From: Runella sp. | Lineage (GTDB): Bacteria > Bacteroidota > Bacteroidia > Cytophagales > Spirosomataceae | DNA: 42,983 nucleotides | Reading direction: 5' to 3' | Assembly: GCF_027484545.1 (NCBI RefSeq) | Contig: NZ_JAIXST010000166.1 | Coordinates: 1 to 42,983, forward strand | In this document: piece by piece, positions 27,201 to 35,000 of the stretch | Numbering within the stretch: the stretch's first letter is position 1 | Layout: each line of letters begins with the position of its first letter | The notes under the pieces: model-generated | What the model saw: the letters and a program-made list of their open reading frames with translations, nothing else | Told to the model about the DNA's origin: nothing | Database searches by the model: none | Made by a program: the position numbers and the translations under genes

Positions 27201-27451
27201 TCAGCCTCTTTTTTATTCCAAACTTGATTCACTAAGTCCTTCATTTTGGCTTGTCTCTGTGCCAATCCAGTGGGCGTAAGTGGCCCAGCTAATTGGTTGT
27301 TCAGAATCTCTTGCTTCAAGCCCTCATTTGAACGAAAAAGCATTCGCATGGTAGAAAAAGTGGTTTTGTATTCATTGGTTGCTGTTTGTGCATGTAGCTC
27401 TAAAATGCTTCCACAGAACAATAGAGTGTAAATGAGAATTACCGTTTTCAT
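24230..27451 (-). CDS. large secreted coiled-coil protein with C-terminal 3-coathanger/GCx-type domain
   Basis: A 1073-aa protein of unknown function. It has a signal peptide (MKTVILIYTLLFCGSILELHAQ). The first half is mostly helical, with coiled-coil stretches (about 250-400, 470-560; LQRDLRNTNLTQQQILVKQKELQ, ERLAALEQTINEGFRGLHDHL, LEKRLQYLTAQNQRIDEKL). Between them an Ala/Gly-rich hydrophobic segment (about 400-455; ETALEAGAIALQLM, VATGLAVAEIGVRAYAG, GAVAGAISLF) could insert in a membrane. A middle CHPC motif precedes a second helical region. The end (about 1020-1073; YESGRTIIATNKILGGTVTYDAGKTVTLNPGFEARGNNTVFKAFIDGCGNN) resembles the C-terminal beta domain found on many Bacteroidota secreted proteins and associated with type IX secretion. 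Surface or secreted location is likely; a pore-forming role is speculation. Confidence 0.8.
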   Translation of the reverse strand: MKTVILIYTLLFCGSILELHAQTATNEYKTTFSTMRMLFRSNEGLKQEILNNQLAGPLTPTGLAQRQAKMKDLVNQVWNKKEAEFFLGEVVLRTAKDAYPPIKTLLTEFKDILPKPVAKAVDVLGKVENIKNSMPQYSKDFLNENVFKYFSPDYYVTERQKGYDEMFELTLPSVLATAIKENPQNPGAALTNLRGQLQNPQIQAKFDDFVQKNQGKTFAADKNLTFQQASQNLIEKDKRVVEHNKASADVYAEYILNEQMQYHVAEMYSADISTLKQQATDLQRDLRNTNLTQQQILVKQKELQSVVYKLGASLSGFEMATDKRLGSIEKKLEKYGTITEQLLLEIKLEKTSLDDRIKIYEDMKVDAEAGRATPYSLNEINKSLVRDKELKQVEKKKQNLEIAQTALEAGAIALQLMEAFNIGSEKDRKYVATGLAVAEIGVRAYAGDYKGAVAGAISLFKKPKPTPEMQMLMQINERLAALEQTINEGFRGLHDHLTSVHQDLVNRLDFISSQISDMRMQMMKDHQEVMSQLYEINETLEKRLQYLTAQNQRIDEKLTALLGGSTDVCFEPHRTWSTIKDNSDPDKLTPAYLNAFVDGTFCHPCFVALLGALNSKFEEGQIKLAFDYTVGPAESQYQDLYNQSDLFNKQVGLWSSQFTTNTTAKDTAASAMIYPTVKVTEHNLPYGRLKQEKVKPILSAYNTYTNERYMNYKRVVQFANYVFDFYNLLEVYNNRIMNATEVNANLSFVKFRSGQLEEGAKKVLNLIEKSIAQESLIMGIQQFDLFFDILNSSKYSSDELTIGPKTLEIGRRIEEVFKILRSNPVMAHNFASYLMTKTVKTNAVFEANLKKYDDGIKKAVDFEGVIPLSTAQWMYMSVDKDGLGLGIQKQYLKLDKGIPQMQEDHVYIPLVRDEEPIFENDIFKGIKEIYVVDRMVPTEGMMALQEAREKIKSIIIEVNILKGVTVNDQANGFSTKDLQFLALNDIMLEKAYNDTIAIQMPKKCDLEINLTSSNNITMGSYPYESGRTIIATNKILGGTVTYDAGKTVTLNPGFEARGNNTVFKAFIDGCGNN

Positions 27452-27509
27452 ATTCGTAGAGGTTATTGTTCATAAATCTTTATGTTTTTTAATGGCGTCA
27501 GCTTGATAG

Positions 27510-27914
27510 CTACCTATTGGCCTTAAGTTGTTCTTCGACATTCATCAAACCAGTATTGGTCGCTCTAAACGCTAAATCCGTGTTGATTTTTAACTCCTCG
27601 ACCAAACTAATCAGCATTGCCTGCTTTTGCTGAATTTGTTAAGTGGACAAGGTCAATGTCCGTAACTTCTGGTTAATAGCTTTGCTATCAGCTTTAATTT
27701 GGGTTATTTCCTTCGTCGTTACCAGAGTGGTGATGTAGGTCTTTGGGTAGATCAGCCCATTCCCCTGATAATGTTATTTCCGCATGCAATAGACTTTCCT
27801 CCATCATGTGCTGACTCGACGGACTCAGCACATGTTCTGGATAACTGGATAAATGGTCTGCGCCCCAACGGAGGTTGCCATTAACAGCAAGCCGAAAAAT
27901 AAGTGTAATTTCAT
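27510..27914 (-). pseudogene. decayed secreted coiled-coil protein gene
   Basis: The minus strand from ATG 27914 encodes a clean signal peptide (MKLHLFFGLLLMATSVGAQ) and ten residues of mature protein, then a TGA. The coding signal continues in other frames: HVLSPSSQHMMEESLLHAEITLSGEW immediately after, then TYITTLVTTKEITQIKADSKAINQKLRTLTLST, an in-frame TAA, and QIQQKQAMLISLVEELKINTDLAFRATNTGLMNVEEQLKANR ending at TAG 27510. At least two frameshifts and one nonsense codon are therefore needed to restore a product of about 130 aa. The first break coincides with a perfect 10-bp hairpin. The family is unknown. It lies between two secreted-protein genes on the same strand and was probably part of their operon. 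Confidence 0.65.
27805..27834. repeat. 10-bp perfect inverted repeat within the pseudogene
   Basis: CATGTGCTGA (27805-27814) and TCAGCACATG (27825-27834) flank a 10-base loop. It sits exactly where the pseudogene reading frame is first broken and has no T-run on either side. Confidence 0.75.
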
Positions 27915-27931
27915 TTGAATTATGTGGCTGA

Positions 27932-28540
27932 TTAATAAACTCCGTCTTCGTCTACTTTGACATAGATATAAAGCGCAATATTACGGGGGCGGGTTTCGGC
28001 ACCTCCAGTAGGATATATACCCACCCCTGTTCTGTTTCCAGAAGGTAAAATAGCTTCTACTCCAACTTGGTTAGGCCCACTGTCTTGAGTATTTGCATTA
28101 TATGTTCTCAGCCCAAGTACATGTGTGTGACTTTTGAAATCATCTGTTTGAAAAGACCCAACAATGCGTTGGTTATCAGGGTCCCCATCTGTAGTATTCA
28201 TTCGGTCTTGGCGTGATCCAGGCCCTCCATAGCTCATACCACGGATAAAACGCCCTCGTGCGTCGGGTAAATTTGTACCATTCAATAAAACGCTTGGGAA
28301 AATTTTTCTTAAATCTGCAGAGGCATTAACACCTTGCGCATCCATCATCATCCAGCCAGTACCGTGTAGTCGAATAAAATCCTGATAGGGAAGCATAGAA
28401 TAGATTACATCACCTACTTTGAAATGGTCTATTACACCAGCGGGCTGTAATGATTTTGTAGCACCATGAAGCAAGAAAAGAAATGCGCCAAACATCCAGA
28501 GGTTAGATTGTTTTTTGAAATTTTGAATAAGTTTAAGCAT
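27932..28540 (-). CDS. secreted protein with phage tail-collar-like domain
   Basis: A 202-aa protein with a hydrophobic N-terminal export segment (about 13-28, LWMFGAFLFLLHGATK) and a C-terminal region resembling the collar/receptor-tip domain of phage tail fibres: TNLPDARGRFIRGMSYGG, DPDNQRIVGSFQTDDFKSHTHVLGL, and the closing GGAETRPRNIALYIYVKVD. In phages such domains form trimers that contact receptors; free-standing secreted versions occur in Bacteroidota without known function. It is 35 bases after the LytTR gene on the same strand and upstream of the pseudogene and the 1073-aa protein. No other phage genes are nearby, so this is not a prophage remnant by context. An adhesive role is inference. 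Confidence 0.75.
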   Translation of the reverse strand: MLKLIQNFKKQSNLWMFGAFLFLLHGATKSLQPAGVIDHFKVGDVIYSMLPYQDFIRLHGTGWMMMDAQGVNASADLRKIFPSVLLNGTNLPDARGRFIRGMSYGGPGSRQDRMNTTDGDPDNQRIVGSFQTDDFKSHTHVLGLRTYNANTQDSGPNQVGVEAILPSGNRTGVGIYPTGGAETRPRNIALYIYVKVDEDGVY

Positions 28541-28575
28541 GGGTAAAAGTTATTTATGGTTGCAGAATAATTGAA

Positions 28576-28896
28576 TTAAACCTTTTGCACCTCTTTTAGT
28601 CTTCGCCTCGCTACTTGTATTTCTACATTGTCCGTCATCAAAACGCACCGCCTTTTTCTATCAAATCTCACCACAAAGCGACGATTAATGATACACCCTT
28701 TATGCACACGCACAAAACTTACGGGTAAATTTGGCGCATACACACAGAGGCTCTTGGAGGATAAGTGGCTTGTGCCATTGCTGAGAATAAAAGTGGTATA
28801 ATTACCCGTCCCTTCTAAACGTACCACTTGACTCAAATCAATGGGTAACTTGTGTTGATACGAGTAATAAAGGGCGGGTATCATAGTGGCATTCAT
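28576..28896 (-). CDS. stand-alone LytTR-domain DNA-binding protein
   Basis: A 106-aa protein made of little more than one LytTR domain, the beta-rich DNA-binding fold of AgrA/LytR response regulators. Conserved parts are VVRLEGTGNYTTFIL, HLSSKSL, FVRVHKGCIINRRFVVRF and VEIQVARRRLKEV. There is no receiver domain, so activity is not set by phosphorylation of this chain. The first gene of the minus-strand secreted locus, it is separated by 206 bases from a divergent LuxR-type regulator. LytTR proteins usually bind a pair of direct repeats; the intergenic region has palindromes instead. It probably regulates this locus, itself or both. Confidence 0.88.
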   Translation of the reverse strand: MNATMIPALYYSYQHKLPIDLSQVVRLEGTGNYTTFILSNGTSHLSSKSLCVYAPNLPVSFVRVHKGCIINRRFVVRFDRKRRCVLMTDNVEIQVARRRLKEVQKV

Positions 28897-29102
28897 TCAA
28901 AAAGGGTTTGTAAGTGCGCGACAAAATTCCGTAAACGATATTTCTTACACCACGGGAAATTTCCCGTATTTGGTACCGTCTTTTTACGGTATTTTAGCTA
29001 CACAAGTAGGGCATTTTACCCGCCACAAATGTTTGTTGATTATATTAACTTTGCAATACTGATTATTCAGTATTTTTGCCAACTAACCCTCTACCTCTAT
29101 AA
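28897..29102. promoter_or_regulatory. divergent regulatory region with two palindromes
   Basis: This 206-base gap separates the LytTR gene (minus) and the PAS/LuxR gene (plus). It contains a 16-bp perfect palindrome ACGGGAAATTTCCCGT (28952-28967) and, six bases further, TACCGT-CTTTTT-ACGGTA (28974-28991). The shared CCGTA core also occurs at 28929-28933. The palindromes lie about 60-100 bases upstream of the LuxR-gene promoter and are good operator candidates. Confidence 0.55.
29050..29078 (+). promoter_or_regulatory. promoter of the PAS/LuxR regulator gene
   Basis: TTTG (29050-29053), 17 bases, then TATTTTTG (29071-29078) matches the Bacteroidota consensus at both elements. The ATG follows 24 bases later. 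Confidence 0.65.
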
Positions 29103-29888
29103 ATGAATCAGCTTATTTCTTCCCCTTTTAACTTCAATGAATTCAAAAGAGTATGGAACTCAGGCGGTCTCAGTGAAGACATTGACATAGTAAGTAATTT
29201 AACAGAAAATAACCCACTATTGCACCAAACGCTTTATATGCAAGGGAATGTCTTAGCCGTACTCAATATCAAAACCATGCAATACGCCATGATTTTAGGC
29301 GATGTTGAAAAAGTCTGCGGTTGGTCTAAAGAATACTTTTATGAAGTGGGCGTGGAGGGATATGTCAATAAGTTTTTACCAAACGATTTACTTGGTCTGG
29401 GAGAGATTTCAAAACTAATTAATACATATCTGTCTACGCTTACTCCCGAGGAAACCAAGAAGTTTATGTCAATATATGATTACCAAATGTATGGAGAAGA
29501 CGGACGGGTAAGAAGAGTTTGCCAAGAGGGACTTCCCTTAAAAACAGATTCTGAAGGCCATATTGTTTATCTTTTAGCTTATGCATCGGACATTACCCAT
29601 TTCAAACGTACAGGCAAACAGCACCTTCATCTTTCAGGGGGTGAAAATAGCCGTTTGGTCGAGATTGATAATGCAACCAATACCTACAAAGAGTTAATTA
29701 TGCTTAGTAAGCACGAACAGGAAATTGCAAAACTATTGGGTAAAGGATTGGTAAGTGAGCAGATTGCCGAGCAATTATTCATAAGTGTAAATACTGTGAA
29801 TACCCATCGTCAGAATATGCTTCGAAAATTGGGTTTGGTTGACACCACTGAATTAGTCAATTTCCTGAAAATATATCGTTTGATTTAA
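29103..29888 (+). CDS. LuxR-type transcriptional regulator with PAS-like sensor region
   Basis: A 261-aa regulator. The N-terminal half (about 45-165) looks like a PAS/PAC fold: VLAVLNIKTMQYAMILGDVEKVCGWSKEYF, VNKFLPNDLLGL, then GEDGRVRRVCQEGLPLKTDSEGHIVYLLAYASDIT, the usual closing strand. The C-terminal LuxR helix-turn-helix (about 198-255) is clear: LSKHEQEIAKLLGKGLVSEQIAEQLFISVNTVNTHRQNMLRKLGL. It lacks a receiver domain, so it likely senses a ligand or state directly. It is transcribed divergently from the LytTR-led secreted locus and is the natural candidate regulator for it. Its own promoter fits the consensus well, and a REP palindrome follows the gene. Confidence 0.88.
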   Translation: MNQLISSPFNFNEFKRVWNSGGLSEDIDIVSNLTENNPLLHQTLYMQGNVLAVLNIKTMQYAMILGDVEKVCGWSKEYFYEVGVEGYVNKFLPNDLLGLGEISKLINTYLSTLTPEETKKFMSIYDYQMYGEDGRVRRVCQEGLPLKTDSEGHIVYLLAYASDITHFKRTGKQHLHLSGGENSRLVEIDNATNTYKELIMLSKHEQEIAKLLGKGLVSEQIAEQLFISVNTVNTHRQNMLRKLGLVDTTELVNFLKIYRLI

Positions 29889-29911
29889 TCTTCTTCAATT
29901 TCGGCATACTG

Positions 29912-29944
29912 AAACCTATAAGGTCTTGGAGAACTTATAGGTTT
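29912..29944. repeat. REP-like palindrome, left of the transposase
   Basis: AAACCTATAAG (29912-29922) and CTTATAGGTTT (29934-29944) are perfect 11-bp inverted arms around an 11-base loop. The same arms recur at 30610-30658 on the other side of the RAYT gene. The right arm also supplies the TTTG that fits as -33 of the RAYT promoter. Confidence 0.85.
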
Positions 29945-29973
29945 GGTTTGTCGGGCTGAATCATATAGTTTTG
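29942..29973 (+). promoter_or_regulatory. putative RAYT promoter, -33 inside the REP arm
   Basis: TTTG (29942-29945, end of the REP right arm), 20 bases, then TAGTTTTG (29966-29973). A second TTTG at 29947-29950 gives 15 bases. Both are compatible with the Bacteroidota pattern. The ATG at 29992 follows 18 bases later. Confidence 0.5.
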
Positions 29974-29991
29974 GGGTAAAAAAACGTCGGC

Positions 29992-30591
29992 ATGAATTAC
30001 CACGCGGATTTTTAGGAAGATAAATTCTATCACATCATTAATCATGCAGTGGGTAACGAAAACCTATTCAGAACTAACGAAAACTACCGCTATTTTCTAC
30101 AACAATACCATCATCATACCTCCCCTGTTTGGCACACCTATGCGTATTGTCTAATGCCTAATCATTTTCATCTGTTAGTACGAATACACCATCAATCAGA
30201 AATTGAACTGCATCCAAAGTATAAAGGCGATGTACATAAAGTAGTCATGCAAGCTCTCAGCAACTGGCTTAATGGCTACGCCAAAGCCTATAATAAAAGA
30301 TACGAACGGCGAGGGGCTTTGTTTTTAGATTTTACCAAACGCATTCACATAGATTCGGAGGGTTACTTTATAACGGCAGTCAATTATATTCATCAGAATC
30401 CTGTGCATCATGGTTTTTGCAGAAAACCAATGGATTGGTTGTATTCATCTTACAATAGTTGCCTTTCTGAGCAAACAACTCGCATTAAACGAACGGAAAT
30501 TTTAGAATGGTTTGGAGGAAAGAAAGCATTTGTCGATTTTCACGAAAATAATACCTCAGGATTAGACCCGGATAGTGAGTTTGGCTTTTAA
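29992..30591 (+). pseudogene. REP-associated tyrosine transposase (RAYT, IS200-like Y1), in-frame stop at codon 8
   Basis: RAYT proteins are single-domain HUH nucleases that nick REP palindromes. The natural start is ATG 29992 (MNYHADF), placed after a promoter, and the family N-terminal strand EDKFYHIINHAVGNENLF follows in the same frame, but codon 8 is TAG (30013-30015). After it the frame is open to 30591. The HUH pair is intact (PNHFHLLVRI, His58 and His60 in this numbering), as is the catalytic-Tyr helix (FITAVNYIHQNPV, Tyr132). Starting at GTG 30049 would give 180 aa but remove the first beta-strand, so the protein is probably inactive unless the stop is suppressed or is a sequence error. 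Flanked by matching palindromes, as RAYT genes usually are. Confidence 0.82.
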
Positions 30592-30609
30592 TAAAATATC
30601 AACCGAATT

Positions 30610-30658
30610 AAACCTATAAGGTCTGCGAATCGTCGCACCGTTAAAACCTTATAGGTTT
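30610..30658. repeat. REP-like palindrome, right of the transposase
   Basis: AAACCTATAAGGT (30610-30622) and ACCTTATAGGTTT (30646-30658) are perfect 13-bp arms. The 23-base centre contains a second stem (TGCGA with TCGCA). Its right arm creates TAGGTTTG (30652-30659), a match to the -7 consensus, 13 bases before the MATE ATG. Confidence 0.87.
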
Positions 30659-30672
30659 GTAATATCAGCAGA

Positions 30673-32022
30673 ATGCGCCGCGAAATAATAGAAACCATTA
30701 AACTCAGTATTCCAATCATCATTGCTCAACTGGGAGTGATTCTCATGGGCGTGACCGACAACCTCATGGTGGGAAGATTCTTAGGAGCCGTACCGCTTGG
30801 CGCTGCGGGTCTGGCCAATTCGCTTTCTTTTTTAGTCTCCAGTATCGGATTTGGCGGCTTGGGTGTAGTAGCTACGTTGATTTCACAGGCCAAAGGACAA
30901 AACAACACTACTGAAATCGGGAAACTTTTCCGGGCAGGAATCCGAGTAGCGGTTCTGTTAAGTATGGCATTGGGAATTGCCGGAGTCGGTGTGGCATTTG
31001 CCATGGATTCCTTTGGTCAAACACCCGAAATTACTCGTTTGGCAAAGCCGTTTATGTACATTCTCAGCGCATCTACGGTACCGTTGTTTCTGTTTATCGC
31101 TGCGCGTCAGTTAGCTGACGGACTCTCATTTACCCGTGTAGCGATGTTCGTCACTGTATCGGCGCTATTGGTAAATATTCTTTTTAACTGGGTGTTAATC
31201 AATGGTATCTGGTTTTTTCCAAAAATGGGGCTAAATGGCTCGGCTATGGCTACGCTCATTGCTCGGCTTTACATGGCTTCGGCTATTTTAGTGTATGTTT
31301 TCAGAACGCATCATTTCAAAAAGTACCTCCAAGTCTCGCACAACGTCAATTTGAATGAATTGACAAAAAAAATCCTCCGCTTGGGAATTCCGGTTGGTTT
31401 TCAATTTTTCTTTGAAATTGCGGCCTTTTCACTGGCAGTAGTGATGATCGGATGGTTAGGAGAAAATCAATTGGCTGCGCACCAAATTGCCATTAATTTG
31501 GCTTCTACCACCTACATGATGGCAACGGGCATTGCTTCGGCGGGCGCCATCCGGGTAGGTCGGGCTTTTGGGGAACAAAACTCGGCAAAAGTACAACAGG
31601 CAGGTTCAGCAGCGTTAGTGTTGACCATCGCTTTTATGGGTATCTGGTGCATTACTTTTTTGACTTCTAATGATTTTCTGGTCTCTCTTTACCTGACAGA
31701 TGCTCCAGAGGTAACTCAATTAGCCGCTACACTGGTCATTTACGCGGGCTTTTTCCAATTTTCTGATGGCATTCAAGTCACTACCCTTGGAGCTTTGCGC
31801 GGCCTTACGGATGTCAATGTGCCCACCTTGATTACACTTATTGCTTATTGGGTCATTTCATTGCCCATGAGTTACCTGTTGGCTTTTACGTTCAAAATGG
31901 ATGTGGAAGGTGTTTGGATTTCTCTTTCGGCAGGTCTGACTTTCTCTGCCGTTTTTCTAACCATTCGCTTCTATCGTTTGTTAAAAAAACGAAGGAAAGC
32001 TAACCTGCCTATGGCAGTTTAG
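30673..32022 (+). CDS. MATE-family (NorM-like) multidrug exporter
   Basis: A 449-aa inner-membrane antiporter of the MATE family, exporting cationic drugs or metabolites against a Na+ or H+ gradient. About twelve hydrophobic helices form the usual two pseudo-symmetric halves. The first half opens with KLSIPIIIAQLGVILMGVTDNLMVGRFLGAVPLGAAGLANSL, the second with RLGIPVGFQFFFEIAAFSLAVVMIGWLGENQLAAHQIAINLAS. LRGLTDVNVPTLITLIAYWVISLPMSYLL is also typical. The ATG lies only 14 bases after the right REP palindrome, so the element is in or at the edge of its promoter. No regulator is adjacent. Confidence 0.92.
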   Translation: MRREIIETIKLSIPIIIAQLGVILMGVTDNLMVGRFLGAVPLGAAGLANSLSFLVSSIGFGGLGVVATLISQAKGQNNTTEIGKLFRAGIRVAVLLSMALGIAGVGVAFAMDSFGQTPEITRLAKPFMYILSASTVPLFLFIAARQLADGLSFTRVAMFVTVSALLVNILFNWVLINGIWFFPKMGLNGSAMATLIARLYMASAILVYVFRTHHFKKYLQVSHNVNLNELTKKILRLGIPVGFQFFFEIAAFSLAVVMIGWLGENQLAAHQIAINLASTTYMMATGIASAGAIRVGRAFGEQNSAKVQQAGSAALVLTIAFMGIWCITFLTSNDFLVSLYLTDAPEVTQLAATLVIYAGFFQFSDGIQVTTLGALRGLTDVNVPTLITLIAYWVISLPMSYLLAFTFKMDVEGVWISLSAGLTFSAVFLTIRFYRLLKKRRKANLPMAV

Positions 32023-32073
32023 TCTCACTTTTTGTTTTATATTTACACTTCTTCAACCTAAAACCTTATTTTT

Positions 32074-35000
32074 ATGACAAAAAGGCTACTTTTTGCCCTT
32101 TCTTTCTGTTTAGTATTCCTTGCTTTTTATTCTAATGCGCAATTGTTGGACATGGACAAGCTGCATGGCCTCAAAGCGCGAAGCATTGGCCCCGCAGGAA
32201 TGAGCGGACGCGTGACAAGTATTGACGTAGTACTGACCAATCCGAGTATCATCTACCTCGGAACAGCTTCTGGAGGTCTTTGGAAATCAACTAACGGGGG
32301 AACTTCTTTTTTACCCTTGTTTGACGAACAGCCCATCGCTTCTATTGGTGCGGTAACGATTAACCAAAAAAACCCTGATGTGATTTGGGCAGGGACCGGA
32401 GAAGGAAACCCTCGCAACTCCCAAAATTTTGGAAACGGTATTTACAAAAGCCTCGATGCCGGCAAAACCTGGCAGTTGATGGGATTGGAAAATACCCGTA
32501 ATATTCACCGCGTCATTATCAACCCCAACAATCCAGACATAGTTTACGTAGGTGTGCAAGGTTCAGCCTACGGAGAGCATCCCGAACGAGGGGTTTATAA
32601 AACAATGGACGGAGGTAAAACGTGGGAGAAAATCTTATATATCAACGAAAAAACGGGCGTAGCCGACATGGTAATGGATCCTGTCAACCCTGACAAACTC
32701 ATTGTTGGAATGTGGGAATTTCGCCGTTGGCCGTGGTTCTTCAAATCAGGAGGTCCGGGTTCGGGTATGTATGTGACATTAGACGGTGGTAAATCCTGGA
32801 AACAGCGCACCAAAGACGATGGTCTGCCCGAAGGTGAATTGGGCAAATTTGGTCTTGCCATTTCTCGTAGTAACCCCAACGTGGTGTATGCCCTGATTGA
32901 ATCCAAGAAAAATGCGCTTTACCGTTCAGATGATGGCGGTCTGAAATGGAAAAAAACAACGGATAAAGGCGTTGGTGACCGTCCGTTCTACTATTTTGAC
33001 CTCATGGTTGACCCTAAAAACGAAAACCGTGTCTATGAAATTGCTACCCTTATCTCTAAAAGCGAAGACGGTGGCAAAAACTTTCAGGTGATTGTGCCTT
33101 TTTCCAGAGTTCACTCCGACTACCACGCTTACTGGATTCATCCCGAGAATCCCGATTTTATGATGTTTGGCAATGACGGCGGATTAGTCATTTCGCGTGA
33201 CAAAGGGAAAAACTGGAGCTTTGCCGAAAACCTGCCCGTTGGTCAATTTTACCACATCAACGTGGACAATGAAATCCCTTTCAATGTATACGGTGGAATG
33301 CAGGATAACGGTTCGTGGAAAGGTCCGAGTGCCGTATGGCGTGAAGGAGGTATCCGTACCGAGCATTGGGAAGAATTATTTTTTGGAGATGGTTTTGACG
33401 TAGTTCCCGACCGTGCCAATTCTCGCTACGGATGGGCCATGTCGCAGGGAGGTTATTTGGGACGCTACGATTTAGCAACTGGTGACACGAAGTTTATGAA
33501 ACCCGTTCATCCCGACGGAACTACGCTACGCTTTAACTGGAATACCGGTATAGCCGCTGACCCCTTTGATGCCAAAACCATTTACTATGGCAGCCAGTTT
33601 TTGCACAAAAGCACCAACCGTGGCGATTCGTGGGAAATCATCAGTCCTGATTTAACAACCAATGACACCACCAAGCAAAAAGCAAACACCAGTGGCGGTA
33701 TTACTTTCGATGCAACGTTTGCCGAAAACCACTGTACCATTATGGCTATTGCTCCAAGTACGCTTCAGCAGGGGGTGCTATGGGTAGGAACGGATGACGG
33801 CAATCTTCAACTCACTACCGATGGCGGTAAAACGTGGGCCAACCTCATCAAGAATATCAAAGGAGTACCTGCCAATACGTGGATTACCCAAATTCAAGCT
33901 TCTAAATACAGTGCTGGAGAAGCGTTTGTCGTCTTTGACAATCACCGCATGAACGATTGGAAGCCTTACGTATTTCGTACCAAAGATTTTGGAAAAACGT
34001 GGGAATCAGTCGTCAATGATTCAAAAGTAGGCTTCTGCTATGCCATTGCACAAGACCCCGAAGTACCCAATTTGCTGTTTTTGGGAACAGAATTCGGGCT
34101 GTACGTGAGCATCGATGCGGGCAAAAACTGGGCCAAATGGAAGTCCGGTTACCCCACGGTACCCACCATGGATTTGGTCATTCATCCCCGCGACCATGAT
34201 TTAGCCATCAGTACTTTTGGACGCGCTATCTATATCTTGGACGATATCCGCCCCTTGCGTAGTATCGCCAAAGAAGGAGTTGCTGTCCTGAATAAACCAC
34301 TGAAAGTCTTTCCCGCTCCTGATGCCTATTTAGCCATTTATCGCCAACCCAACGGGAAACATGATTTTCAAACCGACAACCTGTTCATTGGAGAAAATCG
34401 CCCTAAAGGTGCCATGATCAGTTTTGCCTTTACGCCCAAAGACAAGGATAAAAAAGACAGCGTCAAAGTAGAAGTTTTGAACGCGGCAAGAAATGTAATC
34501 AGAACCTTTAAAACAGAAGCAAAAAGCGGTGTAAATCGTTTTCAATGGGCTTTAGACCAAAAAAGTGTTCGTTTCCCAGCTGTGCCTAAGCCGCAAGCTG
34601 ATGCTCCCGAGCGCGGCGGAATGGAAATTTTACCAGGCACCTATAGCGTCCGAATCAGTTATGGAGACACTAAAGACTCTACTGCGGTTGTAGTAAAAGC
34701 CGACCCACGCTCTCCCATCACCGATACCGAGCGAAAAGCCCGTTATGACATGGCCGCGCAATTAGTAAAGTCGCTGCAAGTGGTTACCAATGCCGCAGAC
34801 CAATTGCGTGCCGTAAAAGAAACCGTTGATTTGACAAATAAACAACTGGCAGAGCGCGAAGATGAGAAAGCCAAAAATGTTAAAAAGTTGGGTAAAGAAA
34901 TGCAGGAAAAAGCTAAAAAACTGCTTTACACCCTTTACTCTGATCCCGAAATCGCCGGCATCATCAGCAACCCCAATTTGATTACTTCGGTAGCCGGCAA

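Noticed and set aside
27932-28540. Prophage or tail-derived particle indicated by the collar-like protein
   Set aside because: No sheath, baseplate, tube, tape-measure or capsid genes are nearby, and the protein has its own export signal.
30049-30591. RAYT starting at GTG 30049 as an intact gene
   Set aside because: This start would remove the first conserved strand (FYHIINHA), which is encoded just upstream in the same frame after a stop codon. A lesion is the simpler reading.
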